DNA of 43,289 nt. Source: Chitinophagia bacterium (lineage in GTDB: Bacteria; Bacteroidota; Bacteroidia; Chitinophagales; Chitinophagaceae). Numbering within the stretch: the first letter of the stretch is position 1; every line of letters begins with the position of its first letter. Location: the NCBI GenBank assembly GCA_009928005.1, contig RFVO01000008.1, positions 1 through 43,289 of the forward strand, in the 5' to 3' direction. The notes under the pieces are model-generated. The model did no database searches. It had not been told where the DNA came from and saw nothing but the letters and a program-made list of their open reading frames with translations. Shown here in pieces: positions 9,345 to 19,330 of this stretch. Made by a program: the position numbers and the translations under genes.

Positions 9345-10289
9345 ATGCAAAATCAAACCATTGATTCCGACGCATCTAAAGCTTTTGCTTCTTCTTATCA
9401 TATCCCTGTCTTATTTCAAGAATGCCTTTCACATCTAAATATAAAACCAAATGGTATTTATGTAGATGCCACATTTGGTGGTGGGGGACATAGTAAGGGT
9501 ATCTTATCTATGCTTGGCCCTGAAGGACGACTTATTGCTTTTGATCAAGATGCTGATGCGCAAAAAAATTTACCAAAAGATAATCGTCTTGTTTTTATTC
9601 CAGAAAATTTCAAGTATCTACAACGTTTTCTGCGTTTAAATAAAATAGATCAAGTAGATGGGGTACTTGCCGATTTAGGCGTAAGTAGTCATCAATTTGA
9701 TGAAGGTACAAGAGGATTTTCAACAAGACATGATGGCCCTTTTGATATGCGCATGGATCAACGTCAAAGCCAAACAGCTGCGCAAATTATAGAATCCTAT
9801 TCTGAGGAAGCTTTGCATAAGATGTTTGAGCAATATGGAGAGGTAACCAACTCTAAAACTTTGGCCAAACATATTGTCATGCAGCGTAAACATGTTAAAA
9901 TAAATACAGTTCATGATTTTAAAACATTAATCGCACCTGTAGTCAAAGGAAATCCGAATAAATATTGGGCACAAGTTTTTCAAGCCATTAGAATAGAAGT
10001 GAATGAGGAAATGGAAGCGCTTAAAGTTTTTTTAAAGCAACTGCCATTCGTTGTGAAGTCAGGAGGTCGAGTAGTCATTATCACTTTCCATTCCATTGAA
10101 GATCGTTTTGTGAAAAATGCTTTTCGAGTATCGCAAGAAGAAGCCGAAGATGCCCATCCTTTTTTATCCGTAGAAAAGGAAGTTTTTTGGAAGATCATTA
10201 CAAAAAAACCTGTAGTGGCTTCTGAAAAAGAGATGAAAGAAAACAATCGAAGCAGAAGCGCAAAAATGCGTGCTGCCGAAAGAGTATAA
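9345..10289 (+). CDS. rsmH: 16S rRNA (cytosine-1402 N4) methyltransferase
   Basis: This 314-residue SAM-dependent enzyme methylates N4 of C1402 in the decoding centre of 16S rRNA. The N-terminal part has HIPVLFQECL and the SAM-binding DATFGGGGHSKGIL, then GVLADLGVSSHQFD and the family segment RGFSTRHDGPFDMRMD. The C-terminal part has QAIRIEVNEE and ITFHSIEDR, ending with NRSRSAKMRAAER. All expected motifs are present and the length is normal. It is the second gene of the dcw cluster, as in most bacteria. Confidence 0.97.
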   Translation: MQNQTIDSDASKAFASSYHIPVLFQECLSHLNIKPNGIYVDATFGGGGHSKGILSMLGPEGRLIAFDQDADAQKNLPKDNRLVFIPENFKYLQRFLRLNKIDQVDGVLADLGVSSHQFDEGTRGFSTRHDGPFDMRMDQRQSQTAAQIIESYSEEALHKMFEQYGEVTNSKTLAKHIVMQRKHVKINTVHDFKTLIAPVVKGNPNKYWAQVFQAIRIEVNEEMEALKVFLKQLPFVVKSGGRVVIITFHSIEDRFVKNAFRVSQEEAEDAHPFLSVEKEVFWKIITKKPVVASEKEMKENNRSRSAKMRAAERV

Positions 10290-10293
10290 TAGT

Positions 10294-10638
10294 ATGTCCG
10301 TACCCATTAACCCAGCCCCTAAGAATACAATAAAAAGTATTCTTAATTATCAGTGGATTGTTATGAACATTGGTTTCTTTTTGTTCTTAGCATTCATCGC
10401 TATTCTTTACATAGCGAATGGGCATCTTACCGACAAAACAATCCGAAGAATTAATACAACACAAAGAGAGCTTAAAGTACTTCAGTTCGAATACAAAACT
10501 ATTAAGTCTGAATTAATGCGTCGAAGTCGAGCCATTGAAGTGCAAACTGCTATGGAGCCTTATGGTTTAGTGGTTTCTAAAGAAATGCCTATTAGACTTG
10601 CTATTGAAAATAAAATTAAAAAACCCATTAAAAACTAA
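10294..10638 (+). CDS. ftsL: FtsL-like cell division protein
   Basis: This 114-residue bitopic membrane protein has a short cytoplasmic N-terminus rich in Pro and Asn, one membrane helix at about residues 20-41, and a periplasmic helical part with heptad-like spacing (INTTQRELKVLQFEYKTIKSEL) that fits a coiled coil. Sequence similarity among FtsL proteins is low, so the call rests on size, topology and place between rsmH and ftsI. In the divisome FtsL partners FtsB and FtsQ and helps activate FtsWI. An in-frame ATG at 10270 would overlap rsmH; the one at 10294, four bases after the rsmH stop, fits the spacing of this operon better. Confidence 0.85.
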   Translation: MSVPINPAPKNTIKSILNYQWIVMNIGFFLFLAFIAILYIANGHLTDKTIRRINTTQRELKVLQFEYKTIKSELMRRSRAIEVQTAMEPYGLVVSKEMPIRLAIENKIKKPIKN

Positions 10639-10640
10639 GT

Positions 10641-12755
10641 ATGGACGTAAAACGCGACATATTATGGAGGGTATATTTAAGCTTTATACTTATTGTATTA
10701 GTTTGTATTCTTATTATAGGTAAAGCATTTTACATTCAACAAGTTCAAGGTAAATATTGGAGAAGCTTAAGTGATAGTTTACACCAACGAATTGTAGAAA
10801 TACCTGCAGCCAGAGGTACTATCTATAGCGAGGATGGTCAAATGTTAAGTACCAATATTCCTCAGTTTGATATTTATATCGATTTTAGAGTAAGTCCACT
10901 TCACGAAAAAAGTGGGCTATTATTTAGAACACATATCGATTCATTATGTTTGAATTTAGCTTCTTTATTTAAAGATAAGTCCGCAGAAAAATACAAAGAG
11001 GAATTAACCAAGGCTTATGAAGCTAGCGAGGGAAACTATGAATTAAGAAAGAAAATTTCTTATAGAGAATATTTACAATTAGTGAAATTTCCATTATTCA
11101 AATTAGGAAGGTATAAGAGTGGAATGATTGCAGAGGAAAAAAATATTCGATTAAATCCTTATGAAAATATTGGTTATAGAACTATTGGACTTGCTAGAGA
11201 TGAAAATAAAGTTGGTTTAGAAAAGTCATATGATACCGTTTTAAACGGTCGCAACGGCCGTCAATTAGTACGCGCTATTGCAGGCGGAGTAACAGTTCCA
11301 GTTCAAGAAGGTGAATTTGAAATTGCGCCTGAAACAGGAAAGGATATTGTAAGCACCATTGATGTATTTATTCAAGAAGTGACTGAAAGTGCCCTAAAGA
11401 AAATGATGATTCAAAACGACGCCCGTTCGGGTGTTGCGATGGTGATGGAAGTAAAAACAGGGAAAATTAAAGCTATTGCCAACTTAGGTAAAATAGGTGA
11501 TGGTGTATATGTCGAAGATTTAAATTATGCCACAAGGGTTACAGAACCTGGATCTACATTTAAATTAGTCACATTGCTTTCTGCATTAGAAGATAAAAAA
11601 GTAACCTTAGCTTCAAAAGTGAATTTAGAAGGAGGAACATGGAATTATGCAGGTCGAGTAGTGAGGGATGCCGAGAATCATGGCAAACATGAGGCCACTG
11701 TTTTAGAAGCTTTTGAAGAAAGCTCCAATGTAGGCATGGCTAAATTAGCTGTTACTTATTTTAATGATAATCCACAAGCCTATTTTAAACATCTTTCAAA
11801 ATTAAGAATAGATACTACTTCTGGTGTTGATTTAATGGGAGAGGGATATCCATTAATTATTAAGCCAAATAGTAAAAGATGGGGTCCTACTACACTGCCA
11901 TGGATGGCTTTTGGTTACAATATTGCTATTGCTCCTATTCAAACTTTAACTATGTATAATAGTATCGCAAATAATGGAGTTATGATGCGTCCTTATTTAG
12001 TAAATGCTATTAAAGAAGAAGGAAAGATTATTAAAACAATGAGTCCTATGGCTTATGAAGGTGTGGTTTGTTCGCCATCAACTATTAAGGACTTGCATAC
12101 TGCTTTAGAAGGTGTATGTATTAATGGCACAGCTAAAAAGTTATTTGCTAATAGTTTGTATAAAGTAGCTGGCAAAACAGGAACAGCCTTAGTGGCCGAT
12201 GGTAATAAAGGGTATGCAGATGCTATTTTTCAATCTTCATTTGTAGGTTATTTTCCTGCAGATAATCCTCAATACACTATAGCAGTTATTATCATTAATC
12301 ATCCACATGCAGCAAATCATTTTGGGGCATCTGTGGCAGGTCCTGTTTTCAAAGAAATTGCTGACAGATTATATTCAACTTATATACAAAACAAATTAGA
12401 TATCGCGCCCGTATTTGCAGTAAAAGATAGCTCATTATTTAATTACAGTATTTCAAAAATTTCATTGCAAACTATCGCTAAAAATTTATCTATTCCATAT
12501 CAAGACTCTACATTAGCCTCTAATAATTGGGTACAATTACAAGGAAAAGGAAAAAATTTAAAAGCAGCTACACAGATCATCTCAGATACCACTATGCCTA
12601 ATATGACTGGTATGAAACTGCAAGACGCCTTATGGCTTTGTGAAAAGAAGGGATTACTAGTGAAGTGTGTAGGTAAAGGTAAAGTAGTAAAGCAAAGTAT
12701 TGCGCAAGGAGAAGTAATTATCAAAGGACAACAAATTCAAATTGAATTAAATTAA
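10641..12755 (+). CDS. ftsI: Septal peptidoglycan transpeptidase (PBP3/FtsI) with one PASTA domain
   Basis: This 704-residue class B penicillin-binding protein has a short cytoplasmic tail, a membrane helix at about residues 10-29, a PBP dimerisation region (AARGTIYSEDGQ) and a transpeptidase domain. The active-site motifs are S305-T-F-K308, S361-S-N363 and K512-T-G514 followed by Thr. A PASTA domain closes the protein (about 648-704, beginning MPNMTGMKLQDAL). It cross-links septal peptidoglycan in the periplasm with FtsW as glycosyltransferase partner. A single PASTA domain on FtsI is common in Bacteroidota and Gram-positives but absent in E. coli FtsI. It starts two bases after ftsL; its TAA shares an A with the murE ATG. 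Confidence 0.96.
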   Translation: MDVKRDILWRVYLSFILIVLVCILIIGKAFYIQQVQGKYWRSLSDSLHQRIVEIPAARGTIYSEDGQMLSTNIPQFDIYIDFRVSPLHEKSGLLFRTHIDSLCLNLASLFKDKSAEKYKEELTKAYEASEGNYELRKKISYREYLQLVKFPLFKLGRYKSGMIAEEKNIRLNPYENIGYRTIGLARDENKVGLEKSYDTVLNGRNGRQLVRAIAGGVTVPVQEGEFEIAPETGKDIVSTIDVFIQEVTESALKKMMIQNDARSGVAMVMEVKTGKIKAIANLGKIGDGVYVEDLNYATRVTEPGSTFKLVTLLSALEDKKVTLASKVNLEGGTWNYAGRVVRDAENHGKHEATVLEAFEESSNVGMAKLAVTYFNDNPQAYFKHLSKLRIDTTSGVDLMGEGYPLIIKPNSKRWGPTTLPWMAFGYNIAIAPIQTLTMYNSIANNGVMMRPYLVNAIKEEGKIIKTMSPMAYEGVVCSPSTIKDLHTALEGVCINGTAKKLFANSLYKVAGKTGTALVADGNKGYADAIFQSSFVGYFPADNPQYTIAVIIINHPHAANHFGASVAGPVFKEIADRLYSTYIQNKLDIAPVFAVKDSSLFNYSISKISLQTIAKNLSIPYQDSTLASNNWVQLQGKGKNLKAATQIISDTTMPNMTGMKLQDALWLCEKKGLLVKCVGKGKVVKQSIAQGEVIIKGQQIQIELN

Positions 12756-14218
12756 TGAAATCTTTACAATCTATATTATTTGGAGTGGCTTTAAGAGAGG
12801 TAGTAGGAACTACCCAAAAAGAAGTCGCCGATATACAAATAGATTCTAGAAAAATTACAAAAGGCTCTGTATTTGTTGCAATAAAAGGTTTACAGGCAGA
12901 CGGTCATTCATTTATATCAACTGCAATTGAAAAAGGTGCTACAGTGATTGTTTGTGAAAACAAACCATCATCCATAGTAGATATAGTCACTTATATTATA
13001 GTGGAAAATGCACAAGAAGCAGTGGCTATTATGGCGCATCAATTTTATGACGAGCCTTCTACACATCTAAAATTAGTAGGTATAACAGGCACTAATGGTA
13101 AAACAACGGTAGCAACTTTATTGTATAAGTTATTTTCTGAATTAGGATATACTTGTGGTTTAATTAGCACAGTGCAAAATCATATTGGTGCTGAAATTAT
13201 TGCAGCTACACATACTACACCAGATGCCATTCAATTAAATGCATTATTGCATAAAATGGTTCAAGCAGGCTGTACGCATGTATTTATGGAAGTGAGTAGC
13301 CATGCCATTCATCAACACCGTATTACAGGCTTACAATTTATTGGAGGAGCTTTTACCAATATAACACACGACCATTTAGATTATCATAAAACTTTTGAAG
13401 CTTATCTAGAAGCTAAAAAAACTTTCTTTGATAAATTACCAACTAATGCTTTTGCATTAATCAATGTAGATGATAAAAATGGGGCTGCCATGTTTGCAGA
13501 TACCAAGGCAACCAAATTAACCTACGCTATTCATGCACCTGCAACCTATAAAGGTAAAATTTTAGAAAATCAATTAAGCGGACTCGTATTGCTAGTGAAC
13601 GATATTGAAGTGCATTGCCGTTTGATTGGCACATTCAACGCTTATAATTTATTAGCAGTATACGGAATAGCAATTCAACTAGGTGAAAAAAATACAGAAG
13701 TCTTAACTATATTAAGTGCATTAACAGGCGCGGAAGGAAGATTTGATTATATCATAAGTGCAGAAAAAATTATAGGCATCATTGATTACGCGCATACACC
13801 AGATGCCTTAGAGAATGTCTTAAGCACCATTGCCAAATTAAGAAAAGGGAATGAAACAGTTATTACTGTTGTCGGTTGTGGAGGAGATAGAGATAAAACA
13901 AAAAGGCCAATTATGGCGCAAGTAGCTTGTGATTTAAGTAATAAAGTATTTTTTACCAGCGATAATCCTAGATCAGAAGATCCGAATGAAATTATCAAAG
14001 ATATGGAAGTAGGTTTAAGTAGTGGGGCAAAAAGAAAATATATAAATATTGTGGATAGAAGAGAAGCTATTAAAGCGGCAGTAAGTTTTGCAAAATCTGG
14101 TGATATTATTTTAATAGCTGGAAAGGGACATGAAAAGTATCAAGAAATTAAAGGCGTGAAGCACGACTTTGATGACAAACAAATATTAGCCATACAATTT
14201 AAAGAATTAGAAAAATAA
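12755..14218 (+). CDS. murE: UDP-MurNAc-tripeptide ligase MurE, meso-diaminopimelate type
   Basis: This 487-residue cytosolic Mur ligase adds the third stem amino acid to UDP-MurNAc-L-Ala-D-Glu using ATP. The P-loop is T111-G-T-N-G-K-T117; THTTPD marks the UMAG-binding site, and [14 protein letters not shown] and GKGHEKYQE follow. Residues 403-406 read DNPR, the signature of enzymes selecting meso-diaminopimelate (Lys-type enzymes differ here), so the peptidoglycan should be of the A1-gamma DAP type. The start overlaps the ftsI stop by one base, suggesting translational coupling. mraY follows after five bases. Confidence 0.97.
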   Translation: MKSLQSILFGVALREVVGTTQKEVADIQIDSRKITKGSVFVAIKGLQADGHSFISTAIEKGATVIVCENKPSSIVDIVTYIIVENAQEAVAIMAHQFYDEPSTHLKLVGITGTNGKTTVATLLYKLFSELGYTCGLISTVQNHIGAEIIAATHTTPDAIQLNALLHKMVQAGCTHVFMEVSSHAIHQHRITGLQFIGGAFTNITHDHLDYHKTFEAYLEAKKTFFDKLPTNAFALINVDDKNGAAMFADTKATKLTYAIHAPATYKGKILENQLSGLVLLVNDIEVHCRLIGTFNAYNLLAVYGIAIQLGEKNTEVLTILSALTGAEGRFDYIISAEKIIGIIDYAHTPDALENVLSTIAKLRKGNETVITVVGCGGDRDKTKRPIMAQVACDLSNKVFFTSDNPRSEDPNEIIKDMEVGLSSGAKRKYINIVDRREAIKAAVSFAKSGDIILIAGKGHEKYQEIKGVKHDFDDKQILAIQFKELEK

Positions 14219-14223
14219 TCAAT

Positions 14224-15537
14224 ATGCTGTATCAATTATTTTCTTGGCTTGACAAAACATTTAATATCCCAGGATTGGGGGCATTTCAGTTCTTGACTTT
14301 TAGAATTGCCATGGCTATTTTAATGTCTTTATTTATTGCCACTGTTTATGGTAAAAAAATGATTCTTTTTTTACAAAAAAAGCAAATTGGAGAAACAGTA
14401 AGAGATTTGGGATTAGCAGGTGAGCAACAAAAAAAGGGAACACCTACCATGGGGGGTATTATTATATTATTGAGTATTTTAATTCCTACTTTATTATTTG
14501 CCAATTTAGACAAAGTGTATATCCGTTTAATGATATTATGTACAGTTTGGCTAGGCCTTATTGGTTTTTTAGATGATTATTTTAAAATTAGAGCAAGAAA
14601 GCAAGCACAAGCTCAAGGAGGCGCTTATAAAAAACAAAACAGTGATGGATTGGCTGGTGTTTCTAAAATTATTGGACAAATAGGACTTGGTATTATTATT
14701 GGTGTTACACTTTATTTTAGTAATGCTGTGACTGTAGAAAGAGAAATTATTTCTTCTACTATTTCTGAAAGCTTACAGAAAGGAGAGAAAGTAGCAAAGG
14801 GTGCAGATATAGTGGTTAGAAAAATTAACGGAGTTGAAAGACGATTTGTAAAAGTTAAAACGCCTATTACCACCATTCCTTTTGTAAAAAACCATGAATT
14901 TAATTACAGTAAAATAATTAGTTGGATAGGTCCAGGTGTTGAAAAATATACTTGGATTATATATATTCTTATTGTCACTTTCATTATTACAGCCGTATCT
15001 AATGGTGCAAATTTAACCGATGGTTTAGATGGCTTAGCAGCTGGTGTATCTGCTATTATTGGAGCTGCGCTGGGTGTATTTATTTATGTAAGTGGTAACT
15101 ATGTATTCGCCGATTATTTAAATGTAATGTACATACCTAATTTAGGCGAGTTGTCCATTTTCGTAGGAGCCTTTGTAGGAGCTTGTATTGGTTTTTTATG
15201 GTACAATGCTTATCCAGCGCAGGTTTTCATGGGCGATACCGGAAGTTTAGCATTGGGTGGAATCATTGCTTCACTCGCTATTATTGTTAGAAAAGAATTA
15301 TTAATTCCAATTTTTTGTGGTGTGTTTTTAATAGAAAACTTATCTGTAATTATTCAAGTAAGTTATTTCAAATACACAAAGAAAAAATTTGGAGAGGGAA
15401 GAAGGGTGTTTTTAATGAGCCCACTTCATCATCATTATCAAAAGAAAGGATTTCATGAAAGTAAAATAGCTGTTCGGTTTTGGATTATTACTATTTTATT
15501 AGTGGTGGCTTCCATATTAACCTTGAAAACGAGATAA
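14224..15537 (+). CDS. mraY: Phospho-MurNAc-pentapeptide transferase (MraY), long form
   Basis: This polytopic inner-membrane enzyme moves phospho-MurNAc-pentapeptide from UDP to undecaprenyl phosphate, giving lipid I. Motifs include [11 protein letters not shown], the catalytic Asp pair D117-D118 (GFLDDYFK), [24 protein letters not shown] and the HHHYQKKG loop. At 437 residues it is about 75 longer than E. coli MraY (360). The extra length is mostly a polar, charged segment at about residues 170-212 after a membrane helix. Similar long forms are usual in Bacteroidota. It sits in normal dcw order after murE. Confidence 0.96.
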   Translation: MLYQLFSWLDKTFNIPGLGAFQFLTFRIAMAILMSLFIATVYGKKMILFLQKKQIGETVRDLGLAGEQQKKGTPTMGGIIILLSILIPTLLFANLDKVYIRLMILCTVWLGLIGFLDDYFKIRARKQAQAQGGAYKKQNSDGLAGVSKIIGQIGLGIIIGVTLYFSNAVTVEREIISSTISESLQKGEKVAKGADIVVRKINGVERRFVKVKTPITTIPFVKNHEFNYSKIISWIGPGVEKYTWIIYILIVTFIITAVSNGANLTDGLDGLAAGVSAIIGAALGVFIYVSGNYVFADYLNVMYIPNLGELSIFVGAFVGACIGFLWYNAYPAQVFMGDTGSLALGGIIASLAIIVRKELLIPIFCGVFLIENLSVIIQVSYFKYTKKKFGEGRRVFLMSPLHHHYQKKGFHESKIAVRFWIITILLVVASILTLKTR

Positions 15538-15541
15538 AAAC

Positions 15542-16882
15542 TTGACAAAAAAATTAGTCATATTAGGTGCAGGTGAAAGTGGAGTAGGTACTGCTTTATT
15601 AGCCAAACAAAAAGGTTATGAAGTATTTGTATCTGATGGCAGTGCTATCAAGTCTCATTTTCAAAAAGAATTAGAAGAGGCTAGTATTGAATTTGAAGGA
15701 GGTTCGCATAATGTAGAAAGAATATTAGCGGCGGATGAAGTAATGAAAAGTCCAGGGATACCAGAAAAAAATGAAATGGTGAAGGCTATAAGAGCTAAAG
15801 GCATACCTGTAATAAGTGAAATTGAATTTGGTTATAGATATAAGGGTAAAAGTAAAATTGCAGCTATCACTGGCAGTAACGGGAAAAGTACTACAACTGC
15901 TTTATTATATCATATTTGCAAATTAGTAAATGAAGATGTAGCCATGGTTGGTAATATTGGTTATTCATTCGCAAGACAAATTGCCCAATCACCAAAAGCC
16001 TTATACATAATTGAAGTAAGCTCTTTTCAATTAGACGACATTCAATATTTCAAGCCTGAAATTGCAATTTTATTAAATATCACGGAAGATCATTTAGATA
16101 GGTATGATCACCAATTTGAAAATTATATTAAAAGCAAGTTTAGAATTATTGAGAATCAAACTTCAGAAGATTATTTCATCTATTGCATAGATGATGAAAC
16201 CATCGTTAAACATTTAGAACTACTAACCATCAATACTAACCCACTACCATTTTCTATGAAACAAGAAGTAAAAAAAGGAGGCTACATCAAGAACGACCAA
16301 ATGATGTTAAAAATCCAAGAAGAACGCGTTACGATGAGCATTTATGATTTTGCCTTAAAAGGAAAGCATAATGCTTATAACACCATGGCAGCAAGCATTG
16401 CGGCTACTACCTTAGGTATCAGAAAAGAAAAAATTCGCGAAGCAGTAAGTAATTTCCATAGCCTAGAGCATAGAATGGAATTCGTTGCTACTGTAAGAGG
16501 AGTAGATTTCATTAATGATAGCAAGGCTACGAATGTAAACAGCACTTGGTATGCTTTAGAGAGCATGCAAAAAAACACTGTTTTAATTTTAGGCGGTGTA
16601 GACAAAGGGAACGATTACGAATTAATAGCCGATCTAGTGAAAGAGAAAGTAAAGGCTATTGTTTGTATGGGTACCGATAATAAAAAAATTATTGAATTTT
16701 TTAAAGACAAAGTAGGCACAATTGTTGAAGTAGATAGCGCTAAAAAAGCAGTAAATGCTTCTTTCAAATTAGCAGAAAAAGGTGATTTAGTTTTAATGAG
16801 CCCAGCTTGTGCAAGTTTTGATTTATTTAAAAACTATGAAGACAGGGGACGTCAATTTAAAGAGTCTGTAAAAGAACTATAA
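15542..16882 (+). CDS. murD: UDP-MurNAc-L-alanine:D-glutamate ligase, TTG start
   Basis: This 446-residue Mur ligase adds D-Glu to UDP-MurNAc-L-Ala in the cytosol. It has the N-terminal nucleotide-binding LVILGAGESGVG, the P-loop T110-G-S-N-G-K-S116, EVSSFQLD, and late segments SKATNVNSTWYAL, ILGGVDKGNDYEL and LLMSPACASFD-like LVLMSPACASFD. The start must be TTG at 15542: the frame has a TGA at 15524-15526, no ATG between that stop and the conserved LVILGAGE, and the family N-terminus begins right here. The TTG lies four bases after the mraY stop. TTG starts are uncommon and may lower translation relative to neighbours. Confidence 0.95.
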   Translation: MTKKLVILGAGESGVGTALLAKQKGYEVFVSDGSAIKSHFQKELEEASIEFEGGSHNVERILAADEVMKSPGIPEKNEMVKAIRAKGIPVISEIEFGYRYKGKSKIAAITGSNGKSTTTALLYHICKLVNEDVAMVGNIGYSFARQIAQSPKALYIIEVSSFQLDDIQYFKPEIAILLNITEDHLDRYDHQFENYIKSKFRIIENQTSEDYFIYCIDDETIVKHLELLTINTNPLPFSMKQEVKKGGYIKNDQMMLKIQEERVTMSIYDFALKGKHNAYNTMAASIAATTLGIRKEKIREAVSNFHSLEHRMEFVATVRGVDFINDSKATNVNSTWYALESMQKNTVLILGGVDKGNDYELIADLVKEKVKAIVCMGTDNKKIIEFFKDKVGTIVEVDSAKKAVNASFKLAEKGDLVLMSPACASFDLFKNYEDRGRQFKESVKEL

Positions 16883-16905
16883 TTTCTCTAAAAGAACTTT
16901 GCTTT

Positions 16906-18231
16906 ATGTTTAACGATACTACCGACAAATTATTTTCACAAATGCCCACTATTGGTGGGATGAAAGATCATTTAGACCAAAGAACGAGGGGTGATAGATA
17001 CATATGGGGGTTAGTCATTGTATTGTCACTTATTTCTATATTAGTCGTTTATAGTGCTACTGGTTCATTGGCTTATAAAATGTACCGTGGAAATACCAGT
17101 GTATATTTGTTTAAACAAGTTGTTTTTACTTTAGTGGGTTTGCTAGTTATTTTCGGATTACATCGTGTGAACTATACTGTCTTTTCTAAAATAGCTACCA
17201 TTTTATTCATGTTTTCTATTCCTTTATTAATTTATACTTTATTTTTTGGTGCAAAAATTAATGAAGGTAGTAGGTGGATCAAATTACCTATAATTAATTT
17301 AACTATACAGACAAGTGATTTAGCCAAGTTGGCTTTGTTTATGTATCTGTCAAAGATGTTAAGCAAGAAACAGGAAGTAATCAAGGATTTTAAAAACGGT
17401 TTTTTACCAGTTATCACACCTGTATTAATTATTTGTGCATTAATTATGCCAGCGAATTTATCAAATGCACTTTTAACTGGAGCTACTTCATTATTACTAA
17501 TGTTCATTGGTAGAGTAAGTATCAAGCATATTTTATTAACTATTTTAGTGGCAATGATACCGGTGGTTATTATCATTAGTGTAGCTATGGCAACACATTC
17601 CAGTAAATCAGTCGAAGGGGGGCCTGTGGTTGCAGAAAAAATGAAAAGCTTTGGTCGTTTTGGAACTTGGGTAAGTAGGGTGCAAGATTTTATGTATGCA
17701 AAGGATAATGATGTCCCCTATCAAGTGCAACAAGCTAAAATTGCCATTGCAAATGGAGGCATTTTTATGGGATTAGGACCAGGCAATAGCAGACAAAGAA
17801 ATTTTCTTCCACAAGCCTATAACGATTTTATTTATGCTGTCATCATTGAAGAGTATGGATTATTGGGTGGCACCTTTATTATTTTTATATACATCGTTTT
17901 CTTATTCAGGTGTATAAGAATATTTAGAAGATGTCCCTATGCCTTTGGCGCCTTTCTTGCACTAGGATTAAGTTTTACATTAATTATTCAAGCAATTGCA
18001 AATATGGCAGTGAATGTGAACATTGTACCTGTTACGGGTGTGACATTGCCATTAGTAAGTATGGGAGGAAGTTCTTTCATCTTTACTTGTTGTTCTATAG
18101 GACTTATATTAAGTGTGGCTAGAAATGTTGAGCAAATGGAGGGTAAGGCGCCAGTAGAAACTGAAATTGAAATACCAACTGATAACATTGATATAGATAC
18201 TGAAAATAATGTCATTGAATCAAAAGCATAA
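16906..18231 (+). CDS. ftsW: Septal peptidoglycan polymerase FtsW (SEDS family)
   Basis: This 441-residue multi-spanning membrane protein of the FtsW/RodA/SpoVE family polymerises lipid II glycan strands at the septum together with FtsI. Recognisable parts are YSATGSLAYK in the first helix region, GSRWIKL, the loop with PQAYNDFIYAVIIEEYG carrying the conserved Asp, and the closing PVTGVTLPLVSMGGSSF. A cytoplasmic tail of about 40 residues rich in Glu, Asp and Ile follows. Its end overlaps murG by 23 bases. Confidence 0.95.
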   Translation: MFNDTTDKLFSQMPTIGGMKDHLDQRTRGDRYIWGLVIVLSLISILVVYSATGSLAYKMYRGNTSVYLFKQVVFTLVGLLVIFGLHRVNYTVFSKIATILFMFSIPLLIYTLFFGAKINEGSRWIKLPIINLTIQTSDLAKLALFMYLSKMLSKKQEVIKDFKNGFLPVITPVLIICALIMPANLSNALLTGATSLLLMFIGRVSIKHILLTILVAMIPVVIIISVAMATHSSKSVEGGPVVAEKMKSFGRFGTWVSRVQDFMYAKDNDVPYQVQQAKIAIANGGIFMGLGPGNSRQRNFLPQAYNDFIYAVIIEEYGLLGGTFIIFIYIVFLFRCIRIFRRCPYAFGAFLALGLSFTLIIQAIANMAVNVNIVPVTGVTLPLVSMGGSSFIFTCCSIGLILSVARNVEQMEGKAPVETEIEIPTDNIDIDTENNVIESKA

Positions 18232-19324
18232 TACATTACGCATCATTATTGCAGGTGGTGGTACGGGAGGTCATATCTTTCCAGCCATTGCTGTAGCGCA
18301 AGCTATAAAAGCTTTAGCGCCAAATACCGTTATTTTATTTGTAGGTGCTTTGGGAAAAATGGAAATGGAAAAAGTGCCTCAAGCGGGATTTGAAATTAAA
18401 GGCATCACCATTGCGGGATTTAATAGGGCTCAACTTTTTAAAAATATTACACTTCCTTGGAAACTTTTGAAAAGTTTTTTTCAAGTAAGCGAAATTTTTA
18501 AATCATTTAAGCCCAATGCCGTATTTGGAGTGGGGGGCTATTCTAGTTTTCCAGTATTAAAATATGCGCAAACAAAAAATATTCCAACCTATATTCATGA
18601 GTCGAATGCCTTTGCTGGCAAGGCTAATAAGTGGCTGGCTAATAATGCTACAAAAATATTTACAGGCACAGTGGGTATGGAATCTTTTTTTCCTGCGACT
18701 AAAATTTTAGTAACAGGAAACCCTATTAGAAAAAACATAATCAATCATGCTTATACCAAACAATCTGCTTTGCAGGTATTTAATTTAGAAGTCACTAAGA
18801 AAACCATTTTAATTATGGGCGGAAGTTTGGGAGCCAGTTCTATAAATAAAGCTATTCAATCTAATTTGGCTTCCTTTTTTGACAAAAATATTCAATTGAT
18901 ATGGCAAACGGGTAAGCCCAATGCCGATATATACGCTCAGTCGGCCCATAGTTTTGAAAATGTATTTGTTCATTCTTTCATTGATAATATGAGTGCCGCC
19001 TATGCTGCTGCAGATATTGTTGTTAGCAGGTCTGGAGCCATGGCCGTATCAGAAATTTGTATTACGGGCAAGCCTGCTGTATTTGTGCCTTATCCACTAG
19101 CAGCAGAAGATCATCAAACTTTTAATGCCATGGCGCTTGTTAATAAAAATGCAGCAGCCATAGTGAAAGATAAAGAAGTGGGTAAAGATTTAATCCCATG
19201 CGTTTTGCATTTATTAGCAAATGAGGAGCAGATGCAGTTGATGAAGAATAATATAAAGGCCTTTGCATTTAGTAATGCAGATGAGATTATAGCGAAAGAA
19301 ATTTTGAAACAAATAAATGATTAG
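18209..19324 (+). CDS. murG: Lipid II synthase MurG (GlcNAc transferase)
   Basis: This 371-residue GT28 enzyme adds GlcNAc from UDP-GlcNAc to lipid I at the inner face of the membrane. The lipid-facing G-loop is G16-G-G-T-G-G-H22; GVGGYSSFPVL, IHESNAFAGKANK and the UDP-GlcNAc site SRSGAMAVSEI plus PYPLAAEDHQTFNA follow. The ATG at 18209 lies inside ftsW, a 23-base overlap; the next in-frame ATG would remove the G-loop, so this start is required. The overlap suggests translational coupling with ftsW. Confidence 0.96.
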   Translation: MSLNQKHNTLRIIIAGGGTGGHIFPAIAVAQAIKALAPNTVILFVGALGKMEMEKVPQAGFEIKGITIAGFNRAQLFKNITLPWKLLKSFFQVSEIFKSFKPNAVFGVGGYSSFPVLKYAQTKNIPTYIHESNAFAGKANKWLANNATKIFTGTVGMESFFPATKILVTGNPIRKNIINHAYTKQSALQVFNLEVTKKTILIMGGSLGASSINKAIQSNLASFFDKNIQLIWQTGKPNADIYAQSAHSFENVFVHSFIDNMSAAYAAADIVVSRSGAMAVSEICITGKPAVFVPYPLAAEDHQTFNAMALVNKNAAAIVKDKEVGKDLIPCVLHLLANEEQMQLMKNNIKAFAFSNADEIIAKEILKQIND

Positions 19325-19330
19325 TTGAAA

